From NCBI GenBank assembly GCA_039621445.1, contig CP154956.1, positions 22,970,588 through 23,034,587 on the forward strand: a stretch of 64,000 nt of DNA, read 5' to 3'. Source of the stretch: Euglena gracilis. Its lineage: Eukaryota > Euglenida > Euglenophyceae > Euglenales. The notes beneath the pieces are model-generated. The model worked only from the letters and a program-made list of their open reading frames with translations, did no database searches and was not told the DNA's origin. How positions within the stretch are numbered: the stretch's first letter is position 1; each line of letters starts with the position of its first letter. Positions 45,247-54,040 of the stretch are shown piece after piece. The translations under genes were made by a program, and so were the position numbers.

Positions 45247-46756
45247 TCAGAAATTGGCCATTCTTGTCACAAATCTCTTATGACAATTTTTGAAACCACC
45301 CATCCAGATATTTTTTCTCATTCCTAACCTATATAAGATGCGCTGAAATGCTAATTTGCCAAATTTGAGGCATTTGGAGCATTTTGTGGCCCTTATTGGT
45401 GCCAGTTTGTGACATTTTATGGACATAGAGGTGACATAGAGGTAGAGGTAGAGGTAGAGGTGGGTCAGATAGAGGTAGAGGACTTTGACCTCTACCTCTA
45501 CCTCTATCCAGCCCTGGTCGATTTTTCTAAAACCCATTTTACTAGGCCAGACCTCCATTTAGTATGTATCACCCAAAAATTTTTTTACATATCACATGTA
45601 TCACAGCCTAAAAATTAATGTATCGCATATGGATCACCAAATATTTTTGGTACTTGTCTGTTAGTCGATCCACGGCAGTGCATCAAGTCTGGTGGTCGAT
45701 CCACACCTATTTTTGGCCAACTTTGGGTCACTATGATGGACAGGGAAAGCACAAAACAGGGTCAGAAGATACAGCTGGTGTCGGCACAGGGTCTAGAGAG
45801 TTAGGATTAGGGTTAGAGGAGGTCAAAAATGCTCAAGAAGTTTCAAAAAAATGGGTATTTAGGGCGAAATTGGCCTTGATTCCTTGAACGCCGGTTCGGG
45901 CGTGAAGCCAGAGCCCCTAATCCACGGTTTCAACAACTGTGTTCAGAACGCCGGTTCGGCTTCCCCGAACCGGCGTTCTGAAACACGGCTTCCGCCTGAA
46001 CCGGCGTTCTGAATACAGTTTTCGTATCAGTAAACCTCTTGTTGGTTAACCAACAAAGGCTTTCTTTGTTGGTTTCCAGATGTCAACTCAGCGATCGTGT
46101 ATTCCAAAATTTGACATCTTAATTTGTGAAATCTCACACCTCAGGTGCTATGCAGCATGTCAATTGAAAGCTGTCACCCTCAGCCATACTGCACAGCTCC
46201 CTGAAAATCGCCGATCGCATTTTCCGACCCTTTTCGCAAATTCCAAAATCCACTGTTCACCTGCCATGTTGCACCTTGATCGATGGCCCTTCTCAAGGGC
46301 TTTCAGCAGATGGCCTTCGATTTCAGTCGTACTGCATGGTGTTCTATTTCATAAATCACCAAAATTTGGCCAAATGGAAATTGTTGCACAAAATACCCCA
46401 ATTTCTGGCCAAATACCCCCCAAAGCTGCTCAGAGATAATTGCCACATGTCTACAAACCATTTTGGACACTTTTGGGCACTTTTTATTTTGGGTCCCCCA
46501 GACGCCGTCTTCCCGCCCGAACCGGCGTTCTGGACGCCGGTTCGGGCGTGAAGCCAGAGTCCCAATACACGGTTTCAAGCAAAAAGTGACCATCCGGTCC
46601 GAATTCAACCTCAACTTCAATCTCCCTCTTCCCAATGCAGCTTTTCCAGTGCCAAATATTCTTCTCCACATTCAAAATTGTGTTTGGTTTAAAAAATAAA
46701 TAAATTTTCGTTGTTTTTCCGCGCAGAAATAAAATTTTATGTTTCCTGGAAAAATG
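45247..46756. repeat. Dispersed repeats
   Basis: Includes the 85-bp block plus TTAGGG-like units (45739-45815), GAACCGGCGTTC palindromes (45885-46020, 46500-46560) and an inverted relative of 35390-35930 (46060-46500). No gene is evident. Confidence 0.6.
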
Positions 46757-47195
46757 GGTACTTGTCTGTTATCGTACGACATACCCCCCCCCCTTTTGGT
46801 TATGGTACGACAGGCCTTTTTTGGGTTATTTAGGGTTAATTAAAGGTATAGGGTTAGGTGCGCACATGCATGTTTGCGCTACATGGCCACGTTGCGCTCC
46901 ATGGCCACGTTGCGCTACACGGCCATGTAGCGCAACGTGGCCATGTAGCGCAACGTGGCCATTAGCGCACCTAACCCTACTCCTTCCATAACCCCATAAT
47001 AGCGCTACATGGCCATGTTGCGCTACACGGCCATGTAGCGCAACGTGGCCATGGAGCGCAACGTGGCCATGTAGCGCACTGCAGCATGAGCGCACCTAAC
47101 CCTATACCTTTAATTAACCCTAAATAAACCAAAAAAAGGGTGTCGTACCATAACCAAAAGGGGGGGGGTATGTCGTACGATAACAGACAAGTACC
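46757..47195. mobile_element. GGTACTTG foldback MITE, copy 2
   Basis: A 439-bp inverted-repeat element. Its ends GGTACTTGTCTGTTATCGT, then CGACATACCCCCCCCC and TTTTGGTTATGGTACGACA, match in inverse for about 55 bp. The inner arms carry AAAGGTATAGGGTTAGGTGC and repeated GCGCTACATGGCCA units, as in copy 1. The flanks GAAAAATG and GAAAAAAT form an imperfect 8-bp duplication. Confidence 0.85.
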
Positions 47196-47712
47196 GAAAA
47201 AATTGCAAATATTTCCATTGTATTTTTCTCAGAAATTTCACGTGCAATCCGGGGGGGGGGGGACCTCAAATTTCAGCAACCCCCCAGGACAAAATTCCAA
47301 ACTCAGGCCAGGCTTGAACAAGCAATGCTGGTTTGCCGGGGGGGGGGGGAGTGCTTGTTCGCCACTTGACCGCCACCTTGCCCTAACCCAATAGGTAGGG
47401 TTAGACATTTTCCCCACCTGAATCGAACGCATGATCATGTGGTCACTCTCATCGCCTGCTGGGGCGGTTGATTTGCGAGCACGGGGTGGTACAAGGGGTC
47501 GAGGAGGGGTCCTGGTCTGTGCCAACTGGCCTGGACTGAACCTAGCATGAGCGGGACAGGGTGACCCCCAACCTGTTTTGTTGCTTAAATTAGGGTTTCA
47601 ACCGACCGCTAAAATTTCGGGGTGCAGAACAGTGCAACTCCAATTCCCCGAAAGGTTCTAGTTTGCTACTCGACTGCCACCCCCAAACGTCTTAAGAAAA
47701 GCCAAGAAGCAC
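47196..47712. other. No recognised gene (5' part of 14-3-3 intron 3)
   Basis: Poly-G runs near 47252 and 47338, then unique-looking DNA up to the exon 3 donor. Confidence 0.4.
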
Positions 47713-47832
47713 CTGTGCAGATGGGATCAGGCTCTGATCTAACAGATTCAAAATGTCTTTGCAGATGTTTGACAACTCAGCTTGAATGGTTTTCTTGTAT
47801 TCTTTGATTACCTTGACATTGTTCTCATTTCC
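47713..47832 (-). CDS. 14-3-3 protein, exon 3
   Basis: Exactly 40 codons between the acceptor TTTACAACAG and the donor GTGCTT. The translation begins [20 protein letters not shown] and ends [11 protein letters not shown]. This is the segment after the EQKEE loop and through the SLIPSA turn of 14-3-3, which leads into exon 4 in phase 0. The intron to exon 2 is 48 bp. Confidence 0.96.
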
Positions 47833-47880
47833 CTGTTGTAAATATCAAATTTCATTTTGTGTATTCATTTTTCTTCAAAC

Positions 47881-48035
47881 CTTCTGCTCTTCCTTCTGTT
47901 CAATGGAGGAAATGATTCTCCAGGATGCCCGGCGAGACCCAATCACGTTCTTGTACGCCACACTGAGAAGGTTTCGTTCCTCCACAGTCAACTCAGCATT
48001 CGATTTCACAACTTTCTTCATGCTGTTCACCATCT
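47881..48035 (-). CDS. 14-3-3 protein, exon 2
   Basis: A 155-bp exon between GTGCTGTAG and GTTTGA. It encodes (D)[16 protein letters not shown], then [20 protein letters not shown] and [16 protein letters not shown]. The groove Lys (AYKNV, residue about 51) and Arg (SRRASW, about 58) are present. Exon 1 supplies the G of the first Glu codon, and the exon ends in phase 0. Confidence 0.97.
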
Positions 48036-48085
48036 CTACAGCACATTGGGCAAGGGGATGAGAATTTTTCTTGAAGAAGATTTAC

Positions 48086-48152
48086 CATCATATCGTTCAG
48101 CTTGCTCGGCAAGTTTGGCCAAGAACACCAAGTTTTCGTGCTCCCCAGGCAT
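48086..48152 (-). CDS. 14-3-3 protein, exon 1 (start)
   Basis: The ATG at 48152-48150 opens MPGEHENLVFLAKLAEQAER, then YD plus one nucleotide before GTAAAT. The short acidic lead-in followed by LAKLAEQAERYDEM is the standard 14-3-3 N-terminus, so this is very probably the true start. Intron 1 is 50 bp. Summed exons give about 229 residues, shorter than the usual 240-260 because the acidic tail is missing. All groove residues seen in the family are present. About 100 bp upstream lies a retroelement remnant, so the promoter must be short or include repeat DNA. Confidence 0.96.
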
Positions 48153-48247
48153 TTTCTCAACTTACTCAAAGGGAAGATCCTAATGACAATCAACGGTAGG
48201 TATCGCGCCTTCTCGCGATGGCAGCACGTCATGCATGGGCCGCTTGA

Positions 48248-49174
48248 GCCAGCCAGCCAGACCCCTCCTCCGACCAGGCGGCCCTTGACGACCTCTGCTC
48301 CCTCCTAGGCCCCAACCACCCGGAAAGCCAACGCCTGCGCAACCCCGCCCTGCTTGCCTGTGCCACCGGCAACGATACCTCACAGAAGTGGTGGCAAAAA
48401 GAGATAACCAAGAGGACCGTGGATGCCCTGCTTGACCGTGTGCCCGTCCGAGACCAGGCTCGTCTCCTGGAGCAGAGTAATGGCATAGGTCACGGATGGA
48501 TGAGCATCGTCCCCAACTCTGCCATGCACACCCTCATCGAGCCAGCGGACTACTGCATCGGCTTGAAGTGGTGGCTGGGGGTTCCCTTGGAAGACAGTGA
48601 GGGCACATGTGCCGGGTGTCAATCCACCACTGACATCCACGGTGACCACAACCTCTGCTGCATCCGCAATAACTTTGCTAACCGCCATAACGCTGTTCAG
48701 GACGCCCTTTTCAACATCCTGTCCTCGAACGGCCAAGGCGTGCAACGCGAAGTCCAGGTCCCTAACCAACCGGATGCATCCCTCCGACCAGCAGACCTCT
48801 TGCTTGCCTGCTGGCAGGACGGGAAACCCACTGCAGTAGACATCACCGTGGCCCACGGTTGGCAGCGCACAGAACAGACAGCGACTCGTGAACGCTGGCG
48901 GACCTTCCTCAAAAGGCGCGAAACAGCCAAACACCAGAAATACGACACCCCCTGCCGCAACGGCGGATGGTCTTTCGCCACACTGGCATTCGGTACCTGG
49001 GGGGGAGTGGGACCAGAGAGTGCCAAACTGCTGTCTCGCATGTTCAAAAGGAGTACAGCCTGGGATGACGGACAGATTCGCAGCACCCGCCAAGCAGAAT
49101 ACTACCAGCTGTTGTCCCTATCCCTCTTCCGGCAAGTTACCATCCTACTACGCCCCAAGCACGTCATACATTAA
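48248..49174 (+). pseudogene. RLE-type retroelement, C-terminal domain remnant A
   Basis: The frame is open from just after a stop at 48245 to 49174 with no convincing start, so it is a 5'-truncated copy. It shows QKWW, then a CxxC..GDH..CC zinc-knuckle-like motif (CAGCQSTTDIHGDHNLCC) followed by RHNAVQD. Next is the endonuclease motif RPADLLLA..AVDITVAHG of PD-(D/E)XK type, then KYDTPC, FGTWGG and a C-terminal LSLSLFRQ helix. This is the order zinc knuckle then restriction-like endonuclease found downstream of RT in R2/R4/NeSL-like non-LTR elements. No RT domain remains. It is diverged from the other copies in the window. Confidence 0.85.
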
Positions 49175-49693
49175 CAACATCCCCGACCACCGAACCCGCA
49201 CATCACACCAAAGACCACCTCCGCCAGTCAGCTAACGGGCAGCCGGAGCAACGGCGCCCGGCAGCAGGAAACAGCCCGCACAGGCAGCCAGCAAGACCGG
49301 CACGCAAAGCACCGGTCCCCCCCACTGCCAACTGGAGCACCACTCTCCCCCGCGCCTCCACCACCAGGCCGCCCACCACACATGTGGGCGTGTACATAGC
49401 TCCTCCCCGCATCCCAAAGCGGCCCCCTCCCCTATGCCATATATTGGGGACGGTCCGCGCCTGCCCCCCCCGCCTCTGAACCCCGCCCTCCGCCCTCCGC
49501 CCACTTTGTAAAGTTACCTCTGCTATGCCATATATTGGGGACGGTCCGCGCCTGCCCCCCCCCCCGCCTCTGAACCCCGCCCTCCGCCCACTTTGTAAAG
49601 TTACCTCTGCTACCTCCCCTCCACACATAGCCCCTACCCCGAACACTCCCCTCTGTACATAGCCCTCACCCCGAACACTCCAAGTACATAGCC
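49175..49693. other. 3' region of remnant A with tandem duplication
   Basis: An approximately 87-bp unit containing ATGCCATATATTGGGGACGG is duplicated (about 49434-49520 and 49521-49616). CCCGAACACTCC occurs twice (about 49637 and 49670). It is probably 3' untranslated sequence of a retroelement. Confidence 0.5.
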
Positions 49694-49894
49694 TTACTCC
49701 CCTGAACTCTTCAAATCCAGTAGGCTGTGCCACTGGTCGGTGGATTCGGTTCGCCCCACCACCGTTCTGTCTTTCTCCGGCGGCTGAAAAAATGGGCCGC
49801 TTTCTGAGTGTCTATTTTTTTTCGCATAATACATGGCGGACAATTGAAAGCCCCTGGTGGGGTCAAGTATCCAAGTCAAGAGTTCAATTGCCAT
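49694..49894 (-). pseudogene. Short coding remnant ending TESTDQWHSLLDLK
   Basis: A 66-residue minus-strand frame whose end, GRTESTDQWHSLLDLKSSGE, recurs on the plus strand at about 59547-59595 (TESTDQWRSLLDLKCSG), there fused to another RLE remnant. The recurrence suggests a real protein segment or a shared 3' region of a mobile element. I do not recognise the family. Confidence 0.35.
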
Positions 49895-50272
49895 TGAGAG
49901 TCACTTACAAGTCCTGCTGGTGCAGGCAGATTTTTTTTTTAGGGCTATAGCCGGCTTGTGGGGTCGCGCGTGCTCTCTCCGTCTCGCTTTATGGAGTCCA
50001 GGGCGGGCGGGCTACCCTTTGTGTTTGCTGCTTTTGCCGGCTCCACTCCCCTCCTTCGCCTTTTGGCGGATGCCTTTGGCCTGGCGTGTAGGCGTTTTTT
50101 TTTTTGGCGACCGGGGTCTTTTTTTTTTTTTTTTTTTGGTTTTGTTTTTTTTTTTTGGTGGCCGCCTTTTTGGTGGGGGGTGGGGGTGTTTCCCTGGTGA
50201 ACCTCCGCGCTTCGGGTTGCTTTGGTCTTGGCTTTGCTTGCCTTGGGTGTTGTCTGCGGTGGAGGCTGGGAC
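49895..50272. other. T-rich tail region of remnant B
   Basis: Contains TTTTTT-rich runs (plus strand) and a lysine-rich minus-strand frame (about 49945-50292) that is low-complexity. Near 49908 is one GTCCTGCTGGTGCAGGCAGA unit like those at 51.9 kb. It is probably the 3' untranslated part of the minus-strand retroelement remnant. Confidence 0.45.
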
Positions 50273-51520
50273 TTACCATGGTTGGAGGGCATCCTCCACG
50301 CGGTCCTTGGCTGCCAGCTGTCGCGCCACGTGGCGCATGAGTGTCACCGATAGGCCCTCCCGCATCTCTTGCAGGGCCCGTGTCTTTGGCCATCCTCGCA
50401 GGTCTGCGGTAGCCCTTTTGGTGACCTCAAACAGCACAGCCTTGGCAGAGGTCCCCATGCCCCCCCATGTGCTCAGGCCGAAGGGTGAGAAGCCCCACCC
50501 CTTCGTTTGACATGGAGGGCCATCTGTCTGCACTTTCCGGGTTTCCACCTGGTTGCAATGCCGTCGGGCATTTTCCACCACCAGTGGGTGCTCTCCGAGC
50601 CCCGCTGGATGGCTGCAGACAAAGTCAACTGCCACGTGTTGTCCCCGCGACCAGTTGATGAGGAGAATGTCGGCCGGCCTTCTGTTCGCCAAACACTCTG
50701 CCTCCTTCTCCACCGCAATGTTGTACCGGGCACACATCTCCGCAAAGGCGTCTCGGAATGCATTGTGTCGTTGGGTGTTTCCGTTCTGCTCGCAGCAGAC
50801 GAAGTGATCCCCGAAGGGATCGATGGACCCTCGACACAACGGGCACCCTGGCAGCGTGACCCCCGAGGGTAGGATGGGCAAGCCGAGCCACCACCGCAGT
50901 AGCAGCCGGTATTGGGTGTCCGAGAAAGCTGTGTGCTGTGCCTTGTTGGGCAAAGTCCGCAGCCATCCCGTTGCCACCGGTCCCTTTTGGCACACCCGCC
51001 TCACCCGATCCCTGGCTGAGCCGACTGCATCGACTCGCTGGCTCTGCATGCCCGCCACTTTCTCCGCCCACCACCGTTGGGAGGTGTGCTCTGTTGTTGC
51101 AGAGGAGAGTGGGGTTGTGCCTGCGAGCCAGCCAGCCACTGGATCCATGTTGGGGCCAAGCTGCAGCTGCAACCGTCGCAGCGTGTCTTGCATGTCTGGG
51201 GATGGGATTGCCAACACCGTGGCCGGCACCCCCACGGCTTGGTTGCCGTGCATCCCCAGGTTCAGCAAGGCCGCCATCCGTGCCGCCGGTTGTAGCACTT
51301 CTGGGTCCGAGATTCCAAGGCCTCCATGGCGGATAGGCAGGGATACCTGATCCCACGTGCTCTCGGCGATACCCATTCCGAGGAGATCTTGTACGGCTTC
51401 CTGCAACAGTCGTGCCCTGAGGATGAGCGGGGAGTCCCCTGCGCATGCTCTCTCCGTTGACCGGAGGAGGTGCACCACCCGGCATCCGTCGAGGCAATAC
51501 CGCAAGAGTGCGTGCCGCAC
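50273..51520 (-). pseudogene. RLE-type retroelement remnant B (thumb to endonuclease)
   Basis: A 415-codon minus-strand frame. It begins in the post-RT thumb (RHALLRYCLDGCRVVHLLR; IRHGGLGISDP), continues with SQRWWAEK, a complete zinc-knuckle-like motif (CPLCRGSIDPFGDHFVCC, then RHNAFRD), the endonuclease motif RPADILLI..VAVDFVCSHP, STWGGMG, and ends with REGLSVTLMRHVARQLAAKD. Its order and spacing match copy C at 56228-57556. Coding upstream is interrupted at 51521-51690 by foreign DNA, and RT proper is absent, so it is a 5'-truncated, broken copy. Confidence 0.88.
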
Positions 51521-51690
51521 TTGCCCCTCTGGGGAGGTTAGGCAGGGGTGGGGGGGGGGGGTTGGGGGCTTCGCCCCTAAAGGAATTTCAATGGAGAAAC
51601 TTCACCGGTGAAGTTCACCGGTGAAGTTCACCGCCATGTATTTCCAATGAAGAGGGGGGGGTGGGGGGGGGGGTCCCGCCCGAAAAACCC
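51521..51690. other. Insertion with ACCGGTGAA palindromes in remnant B
   Basis: Between the thumb frame upstream (minus strand, LGVPIDAP ... LLLERLRGL, about 51691-51860) and the main frame lies a stretch of two poly-C/G runs around TTCACCGGTGAAGTTCACC. On the minus strand a GT (after GGACTTTGG) and an AG (CCCCAGAG before GGGCAAGTG) would remove it in frame, giving an intron-like reading. No terminal repeat or target duplication was found. An ordinary insertion is equally possible. Confidence 0.45.
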
Positions 51691-51880
51691 AAAGTCCCCT
51701 GAGCCGTTCCAGGAGCAGGTTCGCGTTGCCCACTGTTTCTTCCCAAACGGCTTGGCATTGTGGTGCTCTTGTCGTGTCTTCTTCGGCTGCTCCTTGCTCC
51801 ATTGGAGCATCGATTGGGACGCCCAGCGTCGTGATGCCCTTCGGTCCTCCAAAGGGAATCACGGGCACTTGTCGCCCCAA
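51691..51880 (-). pseudogene. Remnant B, RT/thumb junction piece
   Basis: The minus-strand frame PVIPFGGPKGITTLGVPIDA then AEEDTTRAPQCQAVWEETVG and NANLLLERLRGL corresponds to the GLKVLGVPVHHP region of copy C, just downstream of RT motif D. It is the most upstream piece of this copy that remains. Confidence 0.7.
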
Positions 51881-51894
51881 GTGCAGGCAGAAGA

Positions 51895-52020
51895 CGTCCT
51901 GAAGTCCTGCTGGTGCAGGCAGAAGCAGCCTTGAAGTCCTGCTGGTGCAGGCAGAGGAACTCCTGGTGGTGCAGCAGAAGAAGTCCTGCTGGTGCAGGCA
52001 GAAGCTGGTACTGGTGTACT
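51895..52020. repeat. TCCTGCTGGTGCAGGCAGAAG units
   Basis: About five irregular units of 24-30 bp, each containing CTGCTGGTGCAGGCAG. Confidence 0.8.
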
Positions 52021-52084
52021 GCTGCAGCTGGACATGCTGTCGTCAGTGGCATACTGGGCTGCTCAGCCCTGGTGGCACCTTATG

Positions 52085-52241
52085 GGCCTGCAAAGGCCCC
52101 CTCATCTGGGCCTACAAAGGCCCCCTCATCTGGGCTTGCAAAGGCCCCCTCATCTGGGCCTGCAAAGGCCCCCTCATCTGGGCCTGCAAAGGCCCCCTCA
52201 TCTGGGCCTGCAAAGGCCCCCTCATCTGGGCCTGCAAAGCC
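52085..52241. repeat. 24-bp GGGCCTGCAAAGGCCCCCTC minisatellite
   Basis: About six near-identical 24-bp units (GGGCCTGCAAAGGCCCCCTC plus ATCT). Shorter related units (GGCCTGCAAAGGCCC) return at 53235-53410, directly before the 2A-bearing frame, suggesting that both belong to the 5' untranslated region of copy C. Confidence 0.9.
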
Positions 52242-52260
52242 CCCGGGGGGGTAGATTTAT

Positions 52261-52538
52261 CCTGGGGGGGGGGTGGTGGGGGTCGACCATGGTCGCTCTC
52301 GGTCGCCCTCGGTCGCCCTCGGTCGTGGGGGGGTCGATGTCAAAATGTGCGCTACATGCAAAATTTGCGCAACATACAAGCAAAAGGAGTTACACACATA
52401 AAGGGATTTTTTTTATTAGGGCCCTGGAACAGTTGCACACGGCGCTACATGCAAAAAAAGGCGAAAAAAAACTCAGTAGGAATCACCCATAGCGACCGAG
52501 AGCGACCATGGTCGACCCCCACTACCCCCCCCCCCAGG
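52261..52538. mobile_element. 278-bp inverted-repeat element, GTCGACCATGGTCGC ends
   Basis: The ends match in inverse for about 40 bp: CCTGGGGGGGGG, a TGG spacer, then GTCGACCATGGTCGCTCTCG. No target duplication was found. It interrupts the presumed 5' region of copy C between its two minisatellite tracts. Confidence 0.75.
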
Positions 52539-53234
52539 CCAGATCCAGGAGCCAAAGCCCCCCATCTGCCAACCATTAAGTGCCACTTTCAGCTCCAGTG
52601 TCTTCTTTTCTGTGTTTTGCATTGCATCCCAAACTTCTGATCAATCGAAATGGCAAACCCGCTATGACACATTTTGCAGCAGTTTTGACTTGACATTGAA
52701 AAACATTCTGCCACCCCAACCCCTCAGTGACACATTTTGCAGCAGTTTTGACTTGACATCAGGGTTGACTTTTTTTTTGTTTTTTTTAAAAAAAACAAAA
52801 AAACATGTTTTTTTTAAAAAAAACGCAAAAAAAACATGTTTTTTTTGAAAAAGCAAAAATTGACCTTTTTCCTTGCGAAATGGCCATTTTTTGAGGAAAA
52901 AGTTCTAAAGTCATGTTTTTGGTCATCAAAGTGACGGTTTTTTTGGTTTTTACAAACCCTTCATCCAAAAATACTAAAATGATGGTTCATGTGAAAGCCA
53001 TCACCCTTTACGGACTGTGAAGCTGCAGAGATAAAAATGACCTTTTTCCTTTAAAAAAACGTTCAAAATTTTTTTTCACCCAAACCCTCCATGACGTTTT
53101 TTTTGTTTTTTTTTAAAAAAACATATTTTTTTTTAAAAAAAACATGTTTTTTTTGTTTCAAAAAAAACAAGCCGTCAACCTTGCTTGACATTGAAAAACA
53201 TTTTGCCACCCCAACCCCTCAATAACACCATTTT
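52539..53234. other. 5' region of copy C, A/T-run palindromes
   Basis: A duplicated CCCAACCCCTCA(G/A)T unit (about 52713 and 53207) and a duplicated GACACATTTTGCAGCAG unit. There are several runs of T8 and A8 around ACATGT (52795-52845 and 53100-53165) that could form hairpins. No gene is evident. Confidence 0.45.
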
Positions 53235-53335
53235 ACCCCAGTGGCCTGCAAAGGCCCTGGGCCTGCAAAGGCCCACCCCCAACACCATTTTGCTCCAGTG
53301 GCCTGCAAAGGCCCTGGGCCTGCAAAGGCCCCCCT

Positions 53336-54040
53336 GTGACACCTTTTTGTCATGTTTGCAGCATTTTGTCCCAGTGGCCTACAAAGGCCATGGGCCTGCA
53401 AAGGCCCCCCCCGGACACCATTTTTGCACTCAGCCTGAAAAGCCCCCGACAAACTGGCAAACCACGGTCACCCACATTTTGGCCTGCAACAGTGGCCCCC
53501 CAGCCAGACAGCACATCCACTTTTCGGTCTGCAACAGTGGCCCCCCAGCTAGGCAGTTCTGCCAGATTCTGCTCTTTTGCTCAGCAAAATGAACTTGACA
53601 ACCCCCAGGTTCCCTCTCCGCTGACCGGAAAAAACCCCCCAACGTCGGCCAAACAAATAAAAGTGCTTGTGCCTTCTACTCCTGCAAAAGACGGCACACA
53701 GCCTACCCTGGCAGCATCGGGGGGAGCAGGCCGAGGTCGGTCTTTACTGACCTGCGGGGACATTGAAAGTAACCCCGGACCTCCTACAGACCCACCATTT
53801 GTGTCGGTTGAGGATATTGACATGGCACCAGCATCACAAATCTCCATCCCTCCTACTGCACCACCGCCCGCAGAGCCCCCGTCGGTGTCGGGTGAGGACG
53901 TTGACATGGCGCCAGCATCACAAATTGACCGCACCACCACCACCCGTGCCACCATTGGAAAGGGGATCTTGGTTCCCAAATCTGCCGGGTCCGTTGTTCT
54001 TTGGCCAACAAGGCCTCCCCTCAATGTGCTCCACGGTCAT
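53336..54040 (+). CDS. Copy C N-terminal frame with 2A peptide motif
   Basis: The frame carries the sequence SLLTCGDIESNPGP (codons at about 53740-53790), an exact match to the 2A consensus D(V/I)ExNPGP. 2A peptides make the ribosome skip the Gly-Pro bond, releasing the upstream peptide from the downstream protein. Downstream are two similar acidic segments (SVEDIDMAPASQIS and SGEDVDMAPASQID). The frame then loses register with the RT frame (from mod-3 phase 2 to 0) somewhere in about 53940-54100, a +1 shift. The start is uncertain: the first ATG lies in the 5' minisatellite region. Confidence 0.75.

Larger units (their letters stand above)
26356..47712 (-). other. 14-3-3 intron 3 (21.4 kb)
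   Basis: Bounded by GTGCTT after exon 3 and CTTTCCTCAG before exon 4. The flanking exons join in phase 0 as ...SLIPSAQ / TGESKVFF..., exactly as in a continuous 14-3-3 chain. I found no other exon inside. The contents are mobile elements and repeats, listed separately. If the assembly is correct, this single intron is about 30 times the coding length of the gene. Confidence 0.8.

Noticed and set aside
49945-50292. Lysine-rich nuclear protein tail on the minus strand
   Set aside because: The lysines come from T-runs on the plus strand in a probable 3' untranslated region.
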